A model generated the notes under the pieces. That model was not told the DNA's origin, made no database searches, and saw nothing but the letters and a program-made list of their open reading frames with translations. Below, one piece after another: positions 1 through 5,650 of a DNA stretch of 16,606 nt. Positions within the stretch are counted from its first letter, which is position 1. Each line of letters starts with the position of its first letter. Source of the DNA: an uncultured Bacteroidota bacterium (GTDB lineage: Bacteria > Bacteroidota > Ignavibacteria > UBA10030 > UBA8401); assembly GCA_937920105.1 (NCBI GenBank), contig CALETH010000138.1, positions 1-16,606 on the forward strand, read 5' to 3'. The translations under genes and the position numbers were made by a program.

Positions 1-74
1 CTTCTTTCTTCAACTTTTTTTACAAAAATCAAGGTAGTAACTAGTCAAGCCCCTTATTTTTTTACACTCTATTA

Positions 75-150
75 AAATGTCATTCCGAGCGTAGCGAGGA
101 ATCTCACACAAGATGACATTCCTGTCTCAATTTATCGGGAATCGTAATAA
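75..150. repeat. Dispersed palindromic repeat (CATTCCGAGC type)
   Basis: The stretch has nested inverted repeats: AATGTCAT at 76-83 pairs with ATGACATT at 113-120, and ATTCC/GGAAT arms enclose GAGCGTAGCGA. A second, looser ATTCC...GGAAT unit follows up to about 148. Sequences of this kind occur as dispersed non-coding repeats in many Bacteroidota-group genomes. Here it sits downstream of murB. I see no gene in positions 1-210 and nothing else clear in the stretch. Confidence 0.55.
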
Positions 151-210
151 TATTCAAAAAATATTATATCTTTTATTTGTATTTTTACTTTTTGATATTT
201 TAAATTTTAT

Positions 211-1254
211 CTATTTTTCCACCACAATTGGTTCACGTTCTAAACACAGAGAAAATTTCTTATACACCTTTTCTTGAATTTCATAAGCAAGTTCCAAAAG
301 TGCTTTTGTTGTTCCACCTTTATTCACCAATGCCAGTGTATGGTTAGAAGAAATTCCAACTCCATTTTTTTCATATCCACGAACAAAACCGGATTTTTCT
401 ATTAACCACGCTGCCGGAATTTTTATTTTATCTTCTGATGGAAATGTTGGGATTTTTTCTGTAAAGCCATCAGATTTCCATTGTTCAACAAGTTTTTCAA
501 ATTCTGTTATAGAAATAATTGGATTAAGGAAAAACGACCCAACAGAAAAAGTATTCTTATCATTTCCATCCATCACCATAGATTTTTTTCTTCGTAAAGT
601 TAAGACCGCATCTCGTACATTGTGTAATGTTAAAGAAGAAAAATTATTTTCAAGATATTTTTGAAGTTCAGGATAATGGATAATTGGATTACCATTTTCT
701 TGTAATTGAAATGTTACTTCTGTGATGATATAATGAGCATTGTGTTTTTCTTTAAAAAAACTATGTCTATAACGGAAATGACAATTTTTTTTGAAAAAAA
801 TTTCTTCTTCTAAATTTTCCGTGTTAAGAACTTTTGCTGAAAAAAATGTTTCACTAATTTCCTGTCCGTACGCGCCAACATTTTGAATTGGTGTTGCACC
901 AATTAATCCGGGAATTCCTGATAAACATTCAATTCCTGCAAAATTATTTTGCACTGCATACAAAACAAAATTATCCCACACCTCACCGGCTTTTACAATA
1001 AACATATCTTTGTTTTTTTCTATTCCGGAGATTTGGATTTTTAACACTATTCCAGAAAACCCCTCATCTAAAAAAATTGTATTACTTCCCCCACCTAAAA
1101 TGTATAATGGAAGTTTTTTTTTATTTGCAAATTGTATTCCCTCTTTTACTTCATCAACAGTAGAACATAGAGCAAAGTATCGTGCAGGTCCGCCGAGACG
1201 AATTGTTGTGTGTGAAGCAAGTGAAATGTTTTCTTGTATAGTAAAATTTTTCAT
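211..1254 (-). CDS. murB: UDP-N-acetylenolpyruvoylglucosamine reductase MurB
   Basis: MurB is a cytoplasmic flavoenzyme. It uses NADPH to reduce UDP-N-acetylglucosamine enolpyruvate to UDP-N-acetylmuramate, the second committed step of peptidoglycan precursor synthesis. The 347-residue product is normal length. The FAD-binding part has the GGGSN loop at 54-58 and GIPGLIGATPIQNVGAYGQE at 113-132. Expected catalytic residues are visible: the Arg of the YRHSFFK segment (about R163), Ser240 in VGSFFLNP, and Glu341 in the C-terminal LEREP. The layout fits type I MurB, the E. coli-like form. The gene stands alone, divergent from rpmH, and no mur/fts neighbours are present. The ATG has no clear Shine-Dalgarno site. 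The identification is secure from the motif set. Confidence 0.96.
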   Translation of the reverse strand: MKNFTIQENISLASHTTIRLGGPARYFALCSTVDEVKEGIQFANKKKLPLYILGGGSNTIFLDEGFSGIVLKIQISGIEKNKDMFIVKAGEVWDNFVLYAVQNNFAGIECLSGIPGLIGATPIQNVGAYGQEISETFFSAKVLNTENLEEEIFFKKNCHFRYRHSFFKEKHNAHYIITEVTFQLQENGNPIIHYPELQKYLENNFSSLTLHNVRDAVLTLRRKKSMVMDGNDKNTFSVGSFFLNPIISITEFEKLVEQWKSDGFTEKIPTFPSEDKIKIPAAWLIEKSGFVRGYEKNGVGISSNHTLALVNKGGTTKALLELAYEIQEKVYKKFSLCLEREPIVVEK

Positions 1255-1326
1255 AATGTTTTTAATGTACTATTTTTATAGTTGCTAAAAAATCTTTCTT
1301 AGTTTTTTCTTCAAATAAATACCTTT

Positions 1327-1400
1327 GTCATACCCGTCCCGCTTCAGTGGGATTATCGGTATCCAGAAAAAAATGGATTCCCGCTTTCGCGGGAATGACT
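1327..1400. repeat. SFPRKRES-type dispersed repeat, copy 1
   Basis: This non-coding repeat lies in the 270-bp spacer between murB and rpmH. It contains two hairpins: TCCCGCTTCAGTGGGA, and ATTCCCGC-TTTC-GCGGGAAT near 1378-1397. Its reverse translation gives the SFPRKRES string seen in spurious ORFs of many genomes. The inverted copy at 5560-5630 aligns over its whole length, including the GTCATA...ACCCG/TATCGGGTATCC framework. Confidence 0.7.
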
Positions 1401-1526
1401 GTATTACAATGCCTACCTTTATAAATATAATTTCTTCTTTTAAAAGTATCTTGTTTATCTTACCATAAATGATTATTTTATGTATCAAAATTTTTATACA
1501 TAATTTTTTAGGAGTTGTAGACTACA

Positions 1527-1673
1527 ATGAAACGCACGTATCAACCACATAAACGCAAAAGAAAAAATACTCACGGTTTTAGAGAAAGAATGTCCACAAA
1601 AAACGGAAGAAAAGTATTAAGCCGACGCCGTGCTAAAGGACGTCATAAACTTACGGTGAGTGACGAAGGTTAA
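1527..1673 (+). CDS. rpmH: 50S ribosomal protein L34
   Basis: This 48-residue, very basic protein begins MKRTYQPHKRKRKNTHGF and continues with FRERMSTKNGRKVLSRRRAKGR. That is the classic L34 signature, which binds 23S rRNA in the large subunit. An AGGAG Shine-Dalgarno site lies at 1510-1514, 12 bases before the ATG. It is the first gene of the rpmH-rnpA-yidD-yidC cluster, which is conserved across bacteria. A weak promoter-like pair (TTGTTT at 1451-1456, TATTTT at 1474-1479, 17-base spacer) lies upstream, but it is too poor to annotate separately. Confidence 0.97.
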   Translation: MKRTYQPHKRKRKNTHGFRERMSTKNGRKVLSRRRAKGRHKLTVSDEG

Positions 1674-1690
1674 TAATCTTTTCTAACAAT

Positions 1691-2104
1691 GTGAGAGAAA
1701 CTCTTCCTAAATCTTCAATCTTACGCGGATATAAAGTATTTAGTACTGTTAAAGAAAATGGAATTCATTTTCAGACACCTCATCTTCACTGCTACGTTAC
1801 CAATTCTTCACAAGAAAAAACAATACATACAAACGTACAAATAGGATTTGGTGTTGCAAAAAAAATCGTTCCGCTTGCTGTTCATAGGAATAGAATCAAA
1901 CGATTATTGAGAGAAGTGTACAGAAAAAATAAACAAACATTGGACACTTTTTCTCTTGAACAACAGCAACAATTAAAAATTCTTCTTTTGTTTCGTCTCA
2001 CTAACAAAGAAGAAAAAATTTGGAAAATCTCTTATCATCTTTTAGAACAAGAATGGAAAGAATTAGTAGAAAAAATTCTTACCATCAAAAAAAGCATAAC
2101 ATGA
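1691..2104 (+). CDS. rnpA: Ribonuclease P protein component
   Basis: This is the protein subunit of RNase P, which assists the catalytic RNA in removing 5' leaders from pre-tRNAs. The 137-residue product opens with LPKSSILRGYKVFSTV, the usual N-terminal helix region. It carries the RNR signature in AVHRNRIKRLLREVYRKNK at about residues 59-77. The start is GTG at 1691, 17 bases after the rpmH stop. The overlapping ATG at 1689 is in another frame and stops at once, so GTG is the best start. The stop overlaps the yidD ATG (ATGA at 2101-2104), which indicates translational coupling. The same window holds tRNA-Phe, a general RNase P substrate class. Confidence 0.93.
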   Translation: MRETLPKSSILRGYKVFSTVKENGIHFQTPHLHCYVTNSSQEKTIHTNVQIGFGVAKKIVPLAVHRNRIKRLLREVYRKNKQTLDTFSLEQQQQLKILLLFRLTNKEEKIWKISYHLLEQEWKELVEKILTIKKSIT

Positions 2105-2310
2105 AATACATCATGATATTTATCATCACATTATATCAACGCTTCATCTCTCCTTTGCTGCCAGCAAATCGATGTAGATTTTATCCATCGTGTTCGCAAT
2201 ATTCTTTGGAAGCATTTCAAAAGTACGGCTTTATGAAAGGAATGTGGATGATGATTCGCCGCATCAGTAAATGTCATCCGTACCATGCTGGCGGATATGA
2301 CCCTGTATAA
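2101..2310 (+). CDS. yidD: Membrane protein insertion efficiency factor YidD
   Basis: YidD is a small membrane-associated protein that assists YidC-dependent insertion of inner-membrane proteins. The 69-residue product shows the family core: LYQRFISPLLPANRCRFYPS at residues 11-30, then CSQYSLEAFQKYG, and HPYHAGGYDPV at the C-terminus. The three conserved Cys are C25, C31 and C58. The ATG at 2101 overlaps the rnpA stop by four bases. An in-frame upstream ATG at 2020 would add residues encoded inside rnpA that do not belong to the family, so 2101 is chosen. Confidence 0.95.
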   Translation: MKYIMIFIITLYQRFISPLLPANRCRFYPSCSQYSLEAFQKYGFMKGMWMMIRRISKCHPYHAGGYDPV

Positions 2311-2341
2311 TGATGATACTATCACTATAATTTATTTTCTC

Positions 2342-2379
2342 AACCCTTCAGATTTTTTTATTTCTTGAAGGGTTTTTTT
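2342..2379 (+). terminator. Intrinsic terminator after yidD
   Basis: A 9-bp stem, AACCCTTCA at 2342-2350 with TGAAGGGTT at 2366-2374, is followed by a T tract. It lies between yidD and yidC inside a normally cotranscribed cluster. It could therefore end the rpmH-rnpA-yidD message or only attenuate transcription into yidC. Confidence 0.8.
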
Positions 2380-2410
2380 CCTTTTACTTACATTATCAAG
2401 GATTTTTCTC

Positions 2411-4201
2411 ATGAATAAACAAGCTCTTTTAGGATATGTTCTTATTGCCGTGGTATTAATTGGCTGGATGTGGTGGACTGCTCCAAAGCAAACCGCTCCA
2501 TTACAAGATAAAAATGTTACACCGCAAACTGTACAAAAAGACTCATTACCAAAATCAACAACATCTTCATCTTCAAAAATTTCCGAAACAACACCATCTA
2601 CTTCCCAATCTCAACAACAAGATTCTTTAGGAAAATATTTTTCTTCAGTCTCCGGAAAAGAAAAAATTATCACCATCAAAACGGATTTATATACTGCGGA
2701 AATTTCTACCAAAGGTGGTGTGATTAAACAATGGACTTTGGAAAAATATAAAACGTGGGATAAACATCCTGTTCAACTTATCACCACACCACAAGGTGAT
2801 TTTAGTTTATTATTTGGAACGACTGATGGAAAACTTATCAACACAAAGAATTTATATTTTACTACTTCATCATCGTCATCCATCACATTAAAAGATGCAG
2901 AAGAATACACACTCACATTAGAACTTCCGGCAAAAGAAGGAAAAATTCTTAAAGTATTACGTTTCAAAAACGGAATGTATAGTTTTGATGCAAATATAAA
3001 ATTTGTTGATATGCAAAATGTTATTGCAAATTATGAATATCAATTAGTTTGGGAAAATAGTTTGAAATATACTGAATATAATAGTGTTGATGAATCCAAC
3101 TACGCAGCTGCGTACTCATATTCAGGAGGAGAACTTACAGAATTGAATGCAACAAGTGCTGGTGAAATTCCAACAGCAAATTCCAGTGGAACAACTGATT
3201 GGGTTGCATTACGAACAAAATATTTTTCAACCATATTAATTTCCGATGATAACAAAACAAACGGTGCCTATCTTGAAGGGCGACATCTTTCCGCTCCTAA
3301 TCACGGAGTAATAGAAAATTATTCTATTGGATTAAAAGTTCCTTATAAAAATACTGCCAATGAAGAAACACGATTTACTGTCTACATTGGACCGCTTGAT
3401 TATTCTATTGTCAAAGATTATAACCGTTCGTTAGAAAAAATTATGAGTTTGGGCTGGGTTGTGGTACGTCCGATTACACAATATCTTTTTATCCCATTAT
3501 TTACATTTTTGCATTCATTCATTTCTAATTATGGTTTGGTCATTATTCTTTTTACCATTCTCATAAAATTTGCATTACATCCGCTTACCAAAAGCAGTAT
3601 GAAATCCATGAAAAAAATGCAAAAGTTACAACCAATGATGGAAGAAATACGAGAAAAATACAAAGATGACCCAAATACCATGAACGTGCAAATCATGAAA
3701 TTATATAAAGATTATGGAGTAAATCCTGCTGGCGGATGCTTACCTTTTCTTTTACAAATGCCGATTTTGTACGCATTATATTCTTTATTTTCTTCATCAA
3801 TACAATTACGACAATCCTCATTTATATTTTGGATGAATGACCTTTCTATTCCTGATAGTATTATAGAATTTTCTTCTGCACTTCCAATAATTGGAAATCA
3901 TCTCAGTGGATTAGCATTATTGATGGGAATTACAACATTCATTCAACAAAAAATGACTGTGCAAGACCCTCGCCAAAAAATGTTGATTTGGATGATGCCG
4001 GTAATGTTGACTGTTATGTTTAATAATTTTCCTGCAGGATTAAATTTATATTATTTTGTATTTAATCTTCTTTCCATCGTTCAACAATTTTATATTAACA
4101 AGCAACATGATAATATGCCATTACAAAAAGTTCCGCAAAAAAAACGTGGAAGTTTTATGGAACGACTTGCAAAAAATTTACCTCAACAACCAAAGAAATA
4201 A
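2411..4201 (+). CDS. yidC: Membrane protein insertase YidC
   Basis: YidC/Oxa1 inserts and folds inner-membrane proteins, alone or with SecYEG. The 596-residue product has the Gram-negative layout. It begins with an N-terminal helix (about residues 6-23), followed by a Ser/Thr/Gln-rich linker (about 30-72). A large periplasmic beta domain (about 85-345) comes next, then the insertase core from about 350 with LGWVVVRPITQYLFIPLFTF and ILIKFALHPLTKSSMKSM. The KMQKLQPMMEEIREKYKDDP cytoplasmic hairpin and NPAGGCLPFLLQMPILYALY follow. The C-terminus is basic (KKRGSFMERLAKNLPQQPKK). The charged groove residue that is Arg in E. coli is Lys here (LIKFALHPL). An AAGGA Shine-Dalgarno site lies at 2398-2402. 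Confidence 0.97.
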   Translation: MNKQALLGYVLIAVVLIGWMWWTAPKQTAPLQDKNVTPQTVQKDSLPKSTTSSSSKISETTPSTSQSQQQDSLGKYFSSVSGKEKIITIKTDLYTAEISTKGGVIKQWTLEKYKTWDKHPVQLITTPQGDFSLLFGTTDGKLINTKNLYFTTSSSSSITLKDAEEYTLTLELPAKEGKILKVLRFKNGMYSFDANIKFVDMQNVIANYEYQLVWENSLKYTEYNSVDESNYAAAYSYSGGELTELNATSAGEIPTANSSGTTDWVALRTKYFSTILISDDNKTNGAYLEGRHLSAPNHGVIENYSIGLKVPYKNTANEETRFTVYIGPLDYSIVKDYNRSLEKIMSLGWVVVRPITQYLFIPLFTFLHSFISNYGLVIILFTILIKFALHPLTKSSMKSMKKMQKLQPMMEEIREKYKDDPNTMNVQIMKLYKDYGVNPAGGCLPFLLQMPILYALYSLFSSSIQLRQSSFIFWMNDLSIPDSIIEFSSALPIIGNHLSGLALLMGITTFIQQKMTVQDPRQKMLIWMMPVMLTVMFNNFPAGLNLYYFVFNLLSIVQQFYINKQHDNMPLQKVPQKKRGSFMERLAKNLPQQPKK

Positions 4202-4213
4202 TTACCTAATACC

Positions 4214-4246
4214 AGACTTGTCAAGTTTTAAAAACTTGACAAGTCT
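4214..4246. repeat. Perfect 33-nt palindrome (16-bp arms)
   Basis: AGACTTGTCAAGTTTT at 4214-4229 is followed by a single A and then its exact reverse complement at 4231-4246. No T tract follows on either strand, so it is not a standard intrinsic terminator, though it lies between the yidC stop and the next gene. A palindrome of the same design but different sequence lies at 12595-12623, and both centre on TTTAAAA. This looks like a dispersed repeat family. Confidence 0.75.
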
Positions 4247-4260
4247 AATCAAAAATTGAT

Positions 4261-4896
4261 ATGAACTGTCCACAATGTGGAAATATTGTTAAAGAACAAG
4301 AGAATGTTTGTTCATTATGTGGAGAAATCCTTTCTTCATCAGTAATAAACTCATTACCAAAAAAACAACCAAAGAAAAAATTAGGAATAATAATTTTTCT
4401 ATCTTTAGTTTTTTGTATTGGGATTGCTATTTTTTTCAAAATTTTGGTACGAGAATATCATCCAATCATTAAAAAACAACCAACCATTACTGTTCAAGAA
4501 ACACATAATCAAAAAGAAAAAATACAAAGTCATATTGTAACATCAACAATACACAATGATAAAATTATTATTTCGTTAGATACTCTTCAGCACTATTCAG
4601 TTGTACGATTTTTTGACCCAGAAAATGTGCAGAAAATTCCTATCCTAGCGTACATCACTCCAAAAGGAAAAATTGTTACTGCAATGAGTTTAAGCGAAAA
4701 TTGCCGTTCTGAAGATTTTTATTTAGAAGGAAAAACTCTTCATTGTGGTGCATGCCCTTCTTATTGGGATATGGAAAGTTTGGAAGCGTACGCCTGTTGC
4801 CCAAAATATTATCCAGACCCCATTCCAAGTAAAGTCGTAAATAATGAAATTCATATTGATAAAAAAATTGTGCAGGTGTGGAAGGCGAGATTGTAA
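4261..4896 (+). CDS. Membrane-anchored zinc-ribbon protein with DUF2318-like C-terminal domain
   Basis: The function is unknown. The 211-residue product starts with a zinc ribbon (C3-x2-C6 and C17-x2-C20). A lysine patch follows (34-40), then one membrane helix (about 41-63). The rest is an exported or lumenal domain. That domain has RFFDPENVQKIPILAYITPKG at about 116-136, then Cys at 148, 162, 165, 179 and 180. The pattern ENC...YLEGKTLHCGACP...CCPKYYPDPIP resembles DUF2318, described as an Fe-S-membrane protein domain, where a spaced Cys set is followed by a CNPxPLP-like segment. By analogy it may bind metal or an Fe-S cluster, which is inference. It starts 60 bp after yidC across a perfect palindrome, with no obvious Shine-Dalgarno site, so cotranscription with yidC is possible but unproven. 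Confidence 0.7.
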   Translation: MNCPQCGNIVKEQENVCSLCGEILSSSVINSLPKKQPKKKLGIIIFLSLVFCIGIAIFFKILVREYHPIIKKQPTITVQETHNQKEKIQSHIVTSTIHNDKIIISLDTLQHYSVVRFFDPENVQKIPILAYITPKGKIVTAMSLSENCRSEDFYLEGKTLHCGACPSYWDMESLEAYACCPKYYPDPIPSKVVNNEIHIDKKIVQVWKARL

Positions 4897-4905
4897 AAAA
4901 ACATT

Positions 4906-4933
4906 TTGTAAAAAATAAATTATTTCTTATATT
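4906..4933 (+). promoter_or_regulatory. Sigma70-like promoter for the tRNA-Phe locus
   Basis: TTGTAA at 4906-4911 and TATATT at 4928-4933 are separated by 16 bases. Transcription would start near 4940, just before the first tRNA-like copy at 4946. The 27 bases between that copy and the intact tRNA are too short for another promoter. The intact tRNA-Phe is therefore probably transcribed from here, through the broken copy. Confidence 0.5.
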
Positions 4934-4945
4934 TGAAAGTGTCAA

Positions 4946-5001
4946 GGACAGGTAGCTCAGTCGGTAGAGCAATCCCGACTTGTCGGGATGTGTCGCCGGT
5001 T
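4946..5001 (+). pseudogene. Broken tRNA-Phe copy A (anticodon arm replaced by a hairpin)
   Basis: Bases 4946-4971 match the intact tRNA-Phe from acceptor strand through D arm exactly (GGACAGG...GAGCA). The 17-base anticodon arm is then replaced by an 18-base hairpin at 4972-4989, ATCCCGAC-TT-GTCGGGAT. The variable loop and 5' T stem (GTGTCGCCGGTT) resume at 4990-5001, and homology then stops. The T-arm 3' side and the 3' acceptor strand are missing, so it cannot fold as a tRNA. Confidence 0.8.
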
Positions 5002-5030
5002 TTATCAATCAATTTTGGAAATTATTATTT

Positions 5031-5103
5031 GGACAGGTAGCTCAGTCGGTAGAGCAACGGCCTGAAAAGCCGTGTGTCGCCGGTTCGATTCCGGCCCTGT
5101 CCA
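5031..5103 (+). tRNA. tRNA-Phe (anticodon GAA)
   Basis: A full 73-nt cloverleaf is present. The acceptor GGACAGG at 5031-5037 pairs with CCTGTCC at 5096-5102, with discriminator A at 5103. The D arm is GCTC/GAGC. The anticodon stem ACGGC/GCCGT (5057-5061, 5069-5073) holds the loop CTGAAAA with anticodon GAA at 5064-5066. The variable loop is GTGTC, and the T arm is GCCGG-TTCGATT-CCGGC. The 3' CCA is not encoded (CAA follows the discriminator), so CCA must be added after transcription. It is the only intact one of four related copies within 560 bp. Confidence 0.96.
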
Positions 5104-5112
5104 CAAAAAAAC

Positions 5113-5157
5113 AGAGCAACGGCCTGAAAAGTCCCGATTGTATCGGGATTCGATTCC
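5113..5157 (+). pseudogene. tRNA-Phe fragment C with inserted hairpin
   Basis: AGAGCAACGGCCTGAAAAG at 5113-5131 matches the D-arm end, 5' anticodon stem and anticodon loop of tRNA-Phe. Then TCCCGAT-TGT-ATCGGGA (5132-5148, 7-bp stem) replaces the 14 bases that form the rest of the 3' anticodon stem, the variable loop and most of the 5' T stem. The T loop TTCGATTCC resumes at 5149. No acceptor strand is present. It lies 34 bp upstream of the GIY-YIG gene. Confidence 0.8.
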
Positions 5158-5191
5158 AGTTTACCAAAAGAATTTTGATTTTGTTCTTTGT

Positions 5192-5458
5192 ATGTTCTAC
5201 ACATATATTTTGCTATCTGAAACAACAAAGAAATTATATATAGGGCAAACTAATAACTTAATAAAAAGAATTGAGCGACATAATAACGGGAAAAACTTTT
5301 CTACAAAAAATCGAGGTCCATGGAAAGTTGTATTTTCAAAAGAATTTGATAGTAGAAATGAAGCAATGAAATTTGAAAAATATTTGAAGTCTCTAAAAAA
5401 TCAACAATATATTTTTGAAAATTATATAAACAATTCAGTCGGTAAAGCAACGGCCTGA
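5192..5458 (+). CDS. GIY-YIG family endonuclease, single domain
   Basis: The 88-residue product is a minimal GIY-YIG nuclease domain of the UvrC-like/COG2827 kind. YTYIL at 3-7 stands for the GIY element and LYIGQT at 15-20 for YIG. An Arg-rich stretch IKRIERHNNGK follows, then KNRGPWKVVFSKEF. The metal-binding Glu is in EAMKFEKYLKSLKN. Many members of this small class have no assigned substrate, while others are homing or repair nucleases. The ATG at 5192 starts exactly at the domain. A longer in-frame reading from 5072 would be encoded by tRNA sequence and is rejected. No Shine-Dalgarno site is evident. The last nine codons (NNSVGKATA) and the TGA stop enter tRNA-Phe fragment D, and the stop overlaps that fragment's anticodon loop. 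Its location between tRNA fragments suggests a mobile, tRNA-targeting origin. Confidence 0.88.
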   Translation: MFYTYILLSETTKKLYIGQTNNLIKRIERHNNGKNFSTKNRGPWKVVFSKEFDSRNEAMKFEKYLKSLKNQQYIFENYINNSVGKATA

Positions 5459-5498
5459 AAAGTCCCGACAAGTCGGGATTCGATTCCGGCCCTGTCCA
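5435..5498 (+). pseudogene. tRNA-Phe fragment D with inserted hairpin
   Basis: TCAGTCGGTAAAGCAACGGCC begins the match to the D loop of tRNA-Phe (one G-to-A change) and continues through the anticodon loop. TCCCGAC-AA-GTCGGGA at 5463-5478 then replaces the same 14 bases missing from fragment C. The sequence resumes at TTCGATTCCGGCCCTGTCCA and runs to the discriminator. The 3' end and the following CACAAA match the intact tRNA, giving direct repeats at about 5084-5108 and 5479-5503. The 5' acceptor strand is absent. The GIY-YIG gene stops within it. Confidence 0.82.
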
Positions 5499-5512
5499 CA
5501 AACAATAGAAAA

Positions 5513-5545
5513 TAAAAGCCCAATTAAATTGGGCTTTTATTTTTA
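5513..5545 (+). terminator. Intrinsic terminator of the tRNA-Phe/GIY-YIG unit
   Basis: TAAAAGCCCAATT at 5513-5525 pairs with AATTGGGCTTTTA at 5527-5539, followed by a T-rich tail. The fold leaves a short loop. It closes the unit that begins with the promoter at 4906. Confidence 0.85.
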
Positions 5546-5559
5546 TTACTATAGCAATG

Positions 5560-5630
5560 GCATTCCTGCGAAAGCAGGAATCTATTTTGCAAAACTGCAT
5601 GGATACCCGATAAAAACATTCGGTTATGAC
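5560..5630. repeat. SFPRKRES-type dispersed repeat, copy 2 (inverted)
   Basis: Its hairpin ATTCCTGCGAAAGCAGGAAT is followed by a degenerate remainder ending ATGGATACCCGATAA...GGTTATGAC. The reverse complement aligns along its length to the copy at 1327-1400. It is non-coding and lies directly before the NamZ-like gene. Confidence 0.65.
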
Positions 5631-5650
5631 ATTTTTCTTTTAATATCCAA

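Larger units (their letters stand above)
5104..5503 (+). mobile_element. Candidate tRNA-Phe-associated GIY-YIG element
   Basis: The interval between the intact tRNA-Phe 3' end and a second copy of that 3' end holds one tRNA fragment, a GIY-YIG nuclease gene, and a fragment that repeats TTCGATTCCGGCCCTGTCCA. A nuclease gene bounded by repeats of a tRNA 3' end is the geometry expected for a tRNA-targeting integrative or homing element. No integrase or transposase is present, so any movement would rely on break repair. This is an inference from layout only, and the boundaries are approximate. Confidence 0.45.

Noticed and set aside
1010..1288. Plus-strand ORF of 92 residues across the murB start
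   Set aside because: It is antisense to murB and its translation resembles no family. MurB motifs are complete on the other strand.
1285..1488. Minus-strand ORF containing SFPRKRES
   Set aside because: It is a translation of the dispersed repeat in the spacer and not a gene.
4946..5001. Copy A as a second functional tRNA or a T-box leader
   Set aside because: It lacks the T-arm 3' side and 3' acceptor strand, and shows no T-box sequence or downstream amino-acid gene.
4676..5008. Minus-strand ORF across the DUF2318-like gene and tRNA copy A
   Set aside because: It is antisense to a supported gene and to tRNA sequence, with no recognisable domain.
5072..5191. N-terminal extension of the GIY-YIG protein by 40 residues
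   Set aside because: The extra residues are encoded by the tRNA 3' end and fragment C, and the GIY-YIG domain begins at the ATG at 5192.
4980..5243. Plus-strand ORF containing VAQSVEQRPEKPCVAGS
   Set aside because: This string is the translation of the tRNA-Phe gene itself and is a well-known annotation artefact.
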